Below, piece by piece: positions 30,139 through 36,780 of a DNA stretch of 64,000 nucleotides (its first letter is position 1; each line of letters opens with the position of its first letter). A program made the position numbers and the translations under genes. The stretch is from Candidatus Pedobacter colombiensis (lineage in GTDB: Bacteria; Bacteroidota; Bacteroidia; Sphingobacteriales; Sphingobacteriaceae): assembly GCA_029202485.1 (NCBI GenBank), contig CP119313.1, positions 5,270,001 through 5,334,000 on the forward strand. Direction: 5' to 3'. Under the pieces are notes generated by a model. The model searched no databases and was not told where the DNA came from. It worked only from the letters and a program-made list of their open reading frames with translations.

Positions 30139-30260
30139 CCAGTTTTTTTATGAATAATAAGTTAGTTAAAAACGAGTAATCTTGGATGAGATTACTCTTT
30201 TTTTTTGCTCTTTTTATCCTAATCAGGAAGGAATTGGTTAAGTTTGAAAGAAAAAATATT

Positions 30261-30704
30261 ATGTATCAGATTTTAAAAAGCGCACATTCAGGTTGGCGTT
30301 ACCTGGTTTTAATTTTATTGGTAGTGGCAATTATTCAGGCGTTGTCTGGGTGGCTTGGCAAAAAACCATATACTGAAGGAAATAGAAAAGTAAACCTTTT
30401 CACTTTAATATCTGCACACATTCAACTTTTAATGGGCTTAATCCTCTATTTTATGCATGATTGGTATAAAGTAGATAGTTCTGTCGCAATAGGTCGTTAT
30501 TGGAAAATGGAACATATAGGAATGATGATTTTTGCCATTGTTCTAATCACGGTAGGAAATGCGAGATCTAAGAAAGGCACAGATGCAGCGGTGAAACATC
30601 GTTCTGTTGCGCTTTATTTTGGCCTTGCATTGATCATTATTATAGCTGCAATTGTAGCGATGGTTAAGGCAGATCCGAGTCGTTCATTCTTTGGTGTTTC
30701 ATAA
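30261..30704 (+). CDS. Four-helix membrane protein with conserved histidines
   Basis: 147 residues from the ATG at 30261; a longer frame to 30186 adds a hydrophobic stretch overlapping the tRNA tail region and looks unlikely. Four transmembrane helices, each with a His near one end: LKSAHSGWRYLVLILL, LISAHIQLLMGLIL, WKMEHIGMMIFAIVL and VKHRSVALYFGLALI. This pattern resembles small cytochrome b-type or haem-binding four-helix proteins and homologues are widespread in Bacteroidetes. Haem binding is only inferred. It is followed by the trp leader. Confidence 0.7.
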   Translation: MYQILKSAHSGWRYLVLILLVVAIIQALSGWLGKKPYTEGNRKVNLFTLISAHIQLLMGLILYFMHDWYKVDSSVAIGRYWKMEHIGMMIFAIVLITVGNARSKKGTDAAVKHRSVALYFGLALIIIIAAIVAMVKADPSRSFFGVS

Positions 30705-30720
30705 AAATTACAATTTTAAT

Positions 30721-30750
30721 TTTGCTTTGTAAGATTTATTTATATTTTTG
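30721..30750 (+). promoter_or_regulatory. Promoter of the trp operon leader
   Basis: TTTG (30721-30724), 18-nt spacer, TATTTTTG (30743-30750). The leader ORF starts 6 nt downstream of the -7 box, so the transcript probably begins at or next to the leader ATG. Confidence 0.65.
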
Positions 30751-30756
30751 TGACAT

Positions 30757-30834
30757 ATGATTAACAATATACATACATGGCAATGGCGTAGCACTCCCCA
30801 AAAGAGTCTAGTCGTAGCTTTGTGTACCTTATAG
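30757..30834 (+). CDS. trpL: Trp operon leader peptide
   Basis: A 25-codon ORF from ATG 30757 to TAG 30832-30834; the product begins MINNIHTWQWRS. Codons 8 and 10 are both TGG (30778-30780 and 30784-30786), a strong enrichment for the rarest amino acid. It lies 170 bp before trpE and is followed by a terminator hairpin. That is the layout of translation-coupled attenuation: a ribosome stalled at the Trp codons changes leader folding. It is nearly leaderless. Confidence 0.8.
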   Translation: MINNIHTWQWRSTPQKSLVVALCTL

Positions 30835-30894
30835 TTTATCAACCTAAACCAAACCACATTAAAAACCCGACGTAGACCACACGTCGGGTTTTTT
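30789..30894 (+). promoter_or_regulatory. Trp attenuator: competing hairpins and terminator
   Basis: Segment 1 (TAG-c-ACTC, 30789-30796) can pair with segment 2 (GAGTCTA, 30804-30810). Segment 2 extended (GTCTAGTCG, 30806-30814) can pair instead with CGAC-g-TAGAC (30868-30877), which is the left arm of the terminator AACCCGACGT/ACGTCGGGTT (30864-30890) followed by TTTTTT. A ribosome stalled at the Trp codons would cover segment 1 and free segment 2 to break the terminator. Without stalling, the terminator forms. The pairings are read by eye; energies were not computed. Confidence 0.75.
30864..30894 (+). terminator. Attenuator terminator upstream of trpE
   Basis: Perfect 10-bp stem AACCCGACGT/ACGTCGGGTT with loop AGACCAC, followed by a T-run. 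It stands 110 bp before trpE with no complete longer gene before it except the leader ORF. Confidence 0.9.
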
Positions 30895-31003
30895 GTGTTT
30901 TAAATTTTTTGCCATAAAGAATCTGAAAACGAAAAGAAGCTAAAAAAGAAGCCAATGAGGCTAAAAAATTGAACGTTAAAAGAATATTAAGAAACTAGTT
31001 AAC

Positions 31004-32410
31004 ATGAAGACTAATTATATAATTAACACAGCTTACAAGAAAAGACTGGCAGATACTACCACTCCAGTGAGCATATATTTGCGCTTAAGAGATGTGTTTC
31101 CAAATACCATCTTGCTGGAAAGTTCGGACTATCATAGTCGTTCCAATTCGGTGAGTTATGTTTGCGCCGAGCCGGTAGCTGGTATTCTGTTACAAGATGG
31201 TGTATTGTCTACTTATTTTCCGGACGGTCGGAAAGCAGAAAAAAAGGATTTTGTACTGGCCGAAGAAATTGATGCCTTTAAGGCAGAATTTACACCGACG
31301 GTAGTTGAAGATACAAGATACATTTCGAGCGGGCTCTTTGGATATTTTACCTGGAATGCAGTGCAACATTTTGAAGATATTAAGTTTAGTGCTGCTACAC
31401 CAACAGATCAGAAAATTCCCGTAATGCAGTATCATATTTACAGGTATATCATCGCTATTGATCATTTCAAAAATGAGATTACCTTGTTTAAAAATACTTT
31501 TAACGGGGATGATAATGACGATCTGGAAAAGATTGAATACATCATTCAAAATAAGAATTTCCCTGAATATAGCTTTAAGGTAGATGGCGAAGAACGATCA
31601 AACCTGAGCAATGAGGGGTTTATGGAGATGGTGGAGAAAATGAAGAAACACATTTTACGTGGGGATGTGTTCCAGATTGTACCTTCAAGGGCTTATAACC
31701 AAGGTTTTTTGGGAGATGAATTTAATGTTTACCGTTGCTTAAGGTCTATCAATCCATCGCCTTATCTGTTCTATTTTGATTATGGCAGTTTTAAGCTCTT
31801 TGGTTCTTCACCGGAGGCACAGATCACGATAAAAGATAATACTGCTAATATTTTTCCGATTGCGGGTACCTTTAAACGTACAGGGAATGACGAGGAGGAT
31901 GCAGAGTTGGCTAAAAAGCTGGAGCAGGATCCTAAAGAGAGTGCTGAGCATGTAATGCTGGTAGATTTGGCAAGGAATGATCTGAGCAGGCATTGCAGTG
32001 GTGTCGAGGTGAAATCATTTAAGGAGGTACAGTACTATTCTCACCTGATCCACCTGGTGTCCAAAGTAAGTGGTCATCTTCAGCCTGATGTTTCAGCATT
32101 TAAGGTTGTTGCGGATACTTATCCGGCAGGGACACTTAGCGGCGCGCCCAAATATCGGGCTATGCAGCTGATTGATGAGTATGAAGGCTTGGGGCGTAAC
32201 TTTTATGCTGGTGCAATTGGTTATATGGGCTTTAACGACCAGTTTAACCATGCCATTATGATCAGAACGTTTATGAGCAAAAATAATCAATTACACTATA
32301 GGGCAGGGGCTGGCATTGTAGCCGATTCTATTGCCGTAAATGAATTGAATGAAGTAAATAATAAAATTGCAGCCCTGCGCAAAGCAATACAAATGGCTAC
32401 AGATATTTAA
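31004..32410 (+). CDS. trpE: Anthranilate synthase component I
   Basis: Converts chorismate plus glutamine-derived ammonia to anthranilate, first step of tryptophan synthesis. The 468-residue protein has the tryptophan feedback site ILLESSDYHSRSNS near residue 37, then the chorismate-utilising domain: FMEMVEKMKKHILRGDVFQIVPS, SPYLFYFDYG, SSPEAQI, PIAGTFKRT, EHVMLVDLARNDLSRH, AGTLSGAPKYRAMQLIDEYE and RAGAGIVADS. It therefore should be both feedback-inhibited and attenuated by the leader upstream. trpG starts 4 bp after its stop. Confidence 0.97.
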   Translation: MKTNYIINTAYKKRLADTTTPVSIYLRLRDVFPNTILLESSDYHSRSNSVSYVCAEPVAGILLQDGVLSTYFPDGRKAEKKDFVLAEEIDAFKAEFTPTVVEDTRYISSGLFGYFTWNAVQHFEDIKFSAATPTDQKIPVMQYHIYRYIIAIDHFKNEITLFKNTFNGDDNDDLEKIEYIIQNKNFPEYSFKVDGEERSNLSNEGFMEMVEKMKKHILRGDVFQIVPSRAYNQGFLGDEFNVYRCLRSINPSPYLFYFDYGSFKLFGSSPEAQITIKDNTANIFPIAGTFKRTGNDEEDAELAKKLEQDPKESAEHVMLVDLARNDLSRHCSGVEVKSFKEVQYYSHLIHLVSKVSGHLQPDVSAFKVVADTYPAGTLSGAPKYRAMQLIDEYEGLGRNFYAGAIGYMGFNDQFNHAIMIRTFMSKNNQLHYRAGAGIVADSIAVNELNEVNNKIAALRKAIQMATDI

Positions 32411-32414
32411 GAAA

Positions 32415-32999
32415 ATGGATAAGAGCATACAAAAAAAGGTATTGGTTATTGATAACTACGACTCCTTTACTTATAATTTAGTACACCTTGTAAATGAATT
32501 GGACAGAGATGTGGAAGTGTGGAGGAATGATAAATTTGATTTGGCTGATGTGAATCAGTTCGATAAAATTATTCTATCCCCAGGCCCTGGTATACCTGAA
32601 GAAGCCGGTTTGTTGCTTGATGTAATCAAGACTTATGCTGCAACCAAAAGTATTTTTGGCGTTTGCCTGGGACAGCAAGCTATTGCGCAGGCTTTTGGAG
32701 GAAGTTTGTTAAATTTAGGAAGGCCAATGCATGGAATTGCGACACCAATCACGGTATTGGATAAAACAGAGTTGCTATTTAAGAATTGTCCGGAAACCAT
32801 AAATGTAGGTCGTTACCACTCCTGGGTAGTGAGCAATGAAGGTTTACCTGATTGCCTTATTGTAACAGCAACAGATGCCGATGCTGAGATTATGGCTTTG
32901 CGTCACAAGGATTTGGATGTGCGCGGTGTTCAGTTCCATCCTGAAAGCGTGCTGACAGAATATGGAAAACAAATGATGAAAAACTGGTTAGAAAGTTAG
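32415..32999 (+). CDS. trpG: Anthranilate synthase component II (glutamine amidotransferase)
   Basis: Supplies ammonia from glutamine to TrpE. I start it at ATG 32415 (MDKSIQKKVLVIDNYDSFTY), 4 bp after trpE; an upstream in-frame ATG lies inside trpE. The 194-residue protein has the class I amidotransferase triad: Cys in GVCLGQQAIAQAFGG, and His and Glu in GVQFHPESVLTEYG. SPGPGIPEEAG forms the oxyanion region. It ends 2 bp before trpC. Elsewhere trpD often follows trpG, but here it is missing. Confidence 0.96.
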   Translation: MDKSIQKKVLVIDNYDSFTYNLVHLVNELDRDVEVWRNDKFDLADVNQFDKIILSPGPGIPEEAGLLLDVIKTYAATKSIFGVCLGQQAIAQAFGGSLLNLGRPMHGIATPITVLDKTELLFKNCPETINVGRYHSWVVSNEGLPDCLIVTATDADAEIMALRHKDLDVRGVQFHPESVLTEYGKQMMKNWLES

Positions 33000-33001
33000 A
33001 T

Positions 33002-33793
33002 ATGACTATTTTAGATAAAATTGTATTGCGTAAAAAGGAAGAGGTAGCTGCGGCTAAGCAGGCTGTTTCTGTTAAACAACTGGAAGCCGGCTTGTATTTT
33101 AACCGCAATCCGTATGTGTTTAAGGATTTTTTACTGGATGAAAACCGGACCGGTATCATTGCTGAGTTCAAGCGACGTTCACCATCTAAAGGCATCATTA
33201 ACGATCGGGTAACTGTTGAAGAGGTTACACAAGCTTACACAGCTGCTGGCGCATCAGCGCTTTCCGTGCTTACAGATGTGGATTTTTTTGGAGGACATAC
33301 CAATGATCTGCTTGCTGCAAGGGCAGTCAACGAAATTCCGGTCCTGAGAAAGGATTTTATGATTGATGAGTACCAGATTTTAGAGGCAAAAGCTTTAGGT
33401 GCGGATCTGATTTTATTGATTGCCGCGATTTTAACTCCTGCGGAGATTAAGAATCTATCTGCGTTGGCTAAGAGTCTTGGTTTAAATGTGTTGCTTGAAG
33501 TACACAATAAAGAGGAGTTACAGCGTAGTATTTGTAAAGATTTGGATGCTATTGGGGTGAATAACCGTAATCTTGCAGATTTCACCGTAAATATTCAAAC
33601 CTCTTTCGATTTGGTAAATCAGATACCGGATGAGTTTTTGAAGATCTCTGAAAGTGCCATAAGTTCTCCGCAAACCATTAAGGAGTTAAAGGCCGCAGGT
33701 TTCCATGGTTTCCTGATTGGAGAGAATTTTATGAAAACAAGTAATCCCGGCTTGGCTATGCAAGACTTCACACAGCAGCTGATCTCAGTATAA
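33002..33793 (+). CDS. trpC: Indole-3-glycerol phosphate synthase
   Basis: Closes the indole ring from carboxyphenylamino-deoxyribulose phosphate. The 263-residue TIM barrel shows IIAEFKRRSPSKG (catalytic Lys and substrate loop), LSVLTDVDFFGG, VLRKDFMIDEYQ, LLEVHNKEEL, IGVNNRNLADF and ISESAISS. It is monofunctional, without the TrpF domain found in E. coli. It directly follows trpG; trpD, trpF, trpB and trpA are not in the window, since hflX comes next. Confidence 0.96.
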   Translation: MTILDKIVLRKKEEVAAAKQAVSVKQLEAGLYFNRNPYVFKDFLLDENRTGIIAEFKRRSPSKGIINDRVTVEEVTQAYTAAGASALSVLTDVDFFGGHTNDLLAARAVNEIPVLRKDFMIDEYQILEAKALGADLILLIAAILTPAEIKNLSALAKSLGLNVLLEVHNKEELQRSICKDLDAIGVNNRNLADFTVNIQTSFDLVNQIPDEFLKISESAISSPQTIKELKAAGFHGFLIGENFMKTSNPGLAMQDFTQQLISV

Positions 33794-33799
33794 CTTTTG

Positions 33800-33807
33800 T
33801 ATCTTTG
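33800..33807 (+). promoter_or_regulatory. -7 promoter box of hflX
   Basis: TATCTTTG (TAnnTTTG), 9 nt before the chosen hflX ATG. It makes an independent, short-leadered hflX-rbfA transcript likely. Confidence 0.45.
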
Positions 33808-33816
33808 TACTTTACA

Positions 33817-35007
33817 ATGGGAAAACAGAAATATTACGATACAGCACTTAAGCAGGAACGAGCAGTACTTGTAGGAGTGATCAGACCAGGTGAAAGGCCT
33901 GAAGAAACCCGGGAATTCTTGGATGAGCTGGCCTTTTTGGTAGATACAGCAGGTGGATTGGTGGAGCATGAATTTACCCAGAAAATGCTGAAGCCAGACC
34001 GTGCAACTTTTGTTGGTACCGGTAAACTTGCCGAAATACAGGCTTATGTAAAGTCTGAGGAGATTGATATGGTTGTGTTTGATGATGAACTTTCGCCATC
34101 GCAACTTAGAAATATTGAAAGGGAGTTACAGGTTAAAGTATTGGACCGTAGTAACCTTATTTTGGACATTTTTGCGGGGAGGGCACAAACCGCGCAAGCG
34201 AAGACTCAGGTAGAATTGGCTCAATTGCAATACTTATTGCCTCGTTTAACCCGGCTATGGACTCACCTTGAGCGCCAAAAGGGTGGTATTGGTATGCGTG
34301 GACCGGGTGAGACGCAGATTGAGAGTGATAGAAGGATGATTCTTGAAAAGATTGCACTTTTAAAAAGTCGCTTAAAGTCAATCGATAAACAAAACGAAAC
34401 ACAGCGTAAAAATCGCACAGAATTGATTCGTGTTGCTTTGGTAGGTTATACCAATGTGGGTAAATCGACCATCATGAACATGCTTTCCAAATCAGAGGTG
34501 TTTGCCGAGAATAAGCTTTTTGCTACGCTGGATACCACAGTGCGCAAAGTGGTGATTGAAAACCTGCCTTTCTTATTGTCTGATACCGTTGGATTTATCA
34601 GGAAGTTGCCACACCACCTTGTGGAGTGTTTCAAATCAACTCTGGATGAGGTACGGGAAGCAGATATTTTAATTCATGTGGTAGATGTTTCGCACGCCAA
34701 CTTCGAAGATCAGATCAATGTCGTAAATGAAACATTGAAAGATCTGGGTGCAAGGGATAAGGAGACTATCATGGTGTTTAATAAAATTGATGCCTATGTA
34801 AGCCCTAAGCCTGATCATGAGCATGAGGAGCCGATTGTACTTACGCTTGAAGATTTTAAAAAGAGCTGGATGGGGGCAGAGAATTCACCTTCGATATTTA
34901 TTTCTGCCCTGCACAAAGAGAATTTAGAGGAGTTTAAACAGTTATTATATGATAAGGTTGTTGTATTGCATACACAACGTTATCCTTATGATAAGTTGTT
35001 ATATTAA
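33817..35007 (+). CDS. hflX: GTPase HflX
   Basis: A ribosome-splitting GTPase used under stress. 396 residues from ATG 33817 (MGKQKYYDTALKQERAVLVG); an ATG four codons upstream falls on the promoter box. N-terminal HflX domain (FLDELAFLVDTAGGLVEHEFTQK, FVGTGKLAEIQ, DDELSPSQLRNIER), the glycine-rich signature GGIGMRGPGETQIESDRR, then the G domain: GYTNVGKST, DTVGFIRKLPHHLVECFKSTLDEV, FNKIDAY. rbfA follows 18 bp after its stop. Confidence 0.95.
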   Translation: MGKQKYYDTALKQERAVLVGVIRPGERPEETREFLDELAFLVDTAGGLVEHEFTQKMLKPDRATFVGTGKLAEIQAYVKSEEIDMVVFDDELSPSQLRNIERELQVKVLDRSNLILDIFAGRAQTAQAKTQVELAQLQYLLPRLTRLWTHLERQKGGIGMRGPGETQIESDRRMILEKIALLKSRLKSIDKQNETQRKNRTELIRVALVGYTNVGKSTIMNMLSKSEVFAENKLFATLDTTVRKVVIENLPFLLSDTVGFIRKLPHHLVECFKSTLDEVREADILIHVVDVSHANFEDQINVVNETLKDLGARDKETIMVFNKIDAYVSPKPDHEHEEPIVLTLEDFKKSWMGAENSPSIFISALHKENLEEFKQLLYDKVVVLHTQRYPYDKLLY

Positions 35008-35025
35008 TTGAAGAAAGGAACCGTT

Positions 35026-35403
35026 ATGGAAAGTAAACGTCAACAGAAATTTGCCGGGATTATACAAGAAGAGTTAGCTGCAATTTTTCAGCATGAAGGA
35101 GCGGCATATTTGCCAAATACATTGGTTACAATAACTAAGGTACGGGTGTCTCCGGATCTTGCTGTTGCGAAGGTTTATTTGAGTTTTTTGAATACAAATA
35201 ATACCAGCTTATCCGTAGCCGAAGTCAATTCGCACGCCGGAGAGATCAGGTATAAGCTAGGCGCAAGGATTCGCCATCAGGCCCGTGTTATTCCAACGCT
35301 TACTTTTTTTGTAGATGATACCAATGAGTATGTGGAGCACATGGATAAGCTGTTCGATAAAATCTCTAAAGATCGTAAAGAAAGCGGAAAAGAGGAGGAA
35401 TAA
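35026..35403 (+). CDS. rbfA: Ribosome-binding factor A
   Basis: A 30S maturation factor with a KH-type fold. 125 residues from ATG 35026 (MESKRQQKFAGIIQEELAAIF), preferred over a TTG at 35008 that abuts the hflX stop. Further marks are VTITKVRVSPDLAVAKVYLSF, KLGARIRHQARVIPTLTFFVDD and EHMDKLFDKI. With hflX it forms a ribosome-related pair. Confidence 0.93.
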   Translation: MESKRQQKFAGIIQEELAAIFQHEGAAYLPNTLVTITKVRVSPDLAVAKVYLSFLNTNNTSLSVAEVNSHAGEIRYKLGARIRHQARVIPTLTFFVDDTNEYVEHMDKLFDKISKDRKESGKEEE

Positions 35404-35454
35404 TTTAATCGCACTCTTTTAAATTGCTTTGATTTAAAAAGCGTAAATTAGTGT

Positions 35455-36105
35455 ATGACAAAGATTCTTTTAGCATTTTTTATGCTATCGGCATTTACCT
35501 TAAAAGCCCAGCCTGTAATAAAAGGCGGGCTTGAAAACTTTGTTACGGCCAATAACATCTACCCTCGCTATTCCCTTCATCATTGCATTCAAGGTACAGT
35601 AATCATTAGCTTCAAGCTAAATAAGCGTGGTGAGGTCTATTATTCGAAAATTAGTTCAGGCATAGGTACGGATCTGGATGATGAAGCATTGCGGCTGATC
35701 AGAATGAGCAGTGGCAAATGGATTGTGCCTGCAGATCATGATACAACAGTATCTCTTATTGCACCAATAAAGTTTAACCTGTCTGGTTATGATTGTGACA
35801 ATAAGAGTCCTGAGGCGATTAAAAGAGCAATTGTTGCTTACAAAACGAACGAGGGGCTTACAAATGGCATCCTGAATTTTTATAAGAATAAAGAAAAGGG
35901 CATTTATAAGCAAGATGAAGAGTCGCGGTTTGTTGCTTTAAAAAATGAGCTGGGTTATGATGATGAATATTTTAAGGAGCGTATATCTGACGGCCTTAAA
36001 AAGCTAAAACAAAAAGATAAGCAGGGTGCCTGCGAAGATTTTCTTTTTGTAAAGTACATGGGGTCGGATCTGGCAAATGAAATGCTGGAAAAGTATTGTA
36101 AGTGA
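35455..36105 (+). CDS. TonB C-terminal domain protein
   Basis: 216 residues. A signal peptide (MTKILLAFFMLSAFTLKAQ) is followed by a TonB-like C-terminal fold in the first half: FVTANNIYPRYSLHHCIQGTVIISFKLNKRGEVYYSKISSG.. and LDDEALRLIRMSSGKWIVP, the typical V-x-V-x-F-x-V...G-x-V and A-x-R-x-V pattern. The second half is charged and helical with TPR/Sel1-like character (KLKQKDKQGACEDFLFVKYMG). It lacks the membrane anchor and proline-rich linker of a classical TonB, so it is a secreted relative rather than an energy transducer. Function unknown. Confidence 0.7.
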   Translation: MTKILLAFFMLSAFTLKAQPVIKGGLENFVTANNIYPRYSLHHCIQGTVIISFKLNKRGEVYYSKISSGIGTDLDDEALRLIRMSSGKWIVPADHDTTVSLIAPIKFNLSGYDCDNKSPEAIKRAIVAYKTNEGLTNGILNFYKNKEKGIYKQDEESRFVALKNELGYDDEYFKERISDGLKKLKQKDKQGACEDFLFVKYMGSDLANEMLEKYCK

Positions 36106-36144
36106 CTTATGACCATAGTTTTTATATGTTGATATTTTTTGTAA

Positions 36145-36780
36145 ATGATTTTTAAGTTAGACGATCATGAAATTGTTTTTCCAAGACCGGAGCTTGCTGA
36201 TCCTGATGGATTATTGGCAATAGGTGGTGATCTTAGCGCTGAAAGGTTGATGTTGGCTTATAAGAATGGCATTTTCCCCTGGTTTAGCGAAGGGGATCCA
36301 ATATGTTGGTATGCGCCAATTGAGCGGTGTGTAATTTTTCCCGGAAACATAGTGATCAGTAAAAGCATGGCGAAGTTGTTTAAATCCGAAGCATTTAAAA
36401 TTACTTATGACCAATCTTTTGAAGAAGTAATAGAAAATTGTGCTAAAATTAGCCGAAAGGATCAGGATGGCACATGGATAACCCGGCAAATGCAGGAGGC
36501 TTATATCGAATTGCATAAACGAGGGTATGCGCATAGCGTAGAAGTATGGCAGAATGGTTTATTAGTAGGAGGCTTATACGGCATCCAGGTAAATCAGATT
36601 TTCTGTGGAGAAAGCATGTTTAGCAAAGTAAGCAATGCCTCCAAATACGCACTGATTTGGCTCTGTCGGAACAAAACGTTTAATATGATAGATTGCCAGC
36701 TACCTAATGATCATTTGATGAGCTTAGGCGCAGAGATGATTAGCAATGAAGAATATGTCAATTGTTTAAAAGCTATTTAA
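36145..36780 (+). CDS. aat: Leucyl/phenylalanyl-tRNA-protein transferase
   Basis: Adds Leu or Phe from tRNA to proteins with N-terminal Lys or Arg, marking them for ClpS/ClpAP in the N-end rule pathway. The 211-residue protein has the family core: PELADPDGLLAIGGDLSAERLMLAYKNGIFPWF, DPICWYAPIERCVIFP, DGTWITRQMQEAYIELHKRGYAHSVE, GGLYGIQVNQIFCGESMFS, and the C-terminal IDCQLPNDHLMSLGAE. The last 8 bp overlap the convergent helicase gene. Confidence 0.95.
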   Translation: MIFKLDDHEIVFPRPELADPDGLLAIGGDLSAERLMLAYKNGIFPWFSEGDPICWYAPIERCVIFPGNIVISKSMAKLFKSEAFKITYDQSFEEVIENCAKISRKDQDGTWITRQMQEAYIELHKRGYAHSVEVWQNGLLVGGLYGIQVNQIFCGESMFSKVSNASKYALIWLCRNKTFNMIDCQLPNDHLMSLGAEMISNEEYVNCLKAI

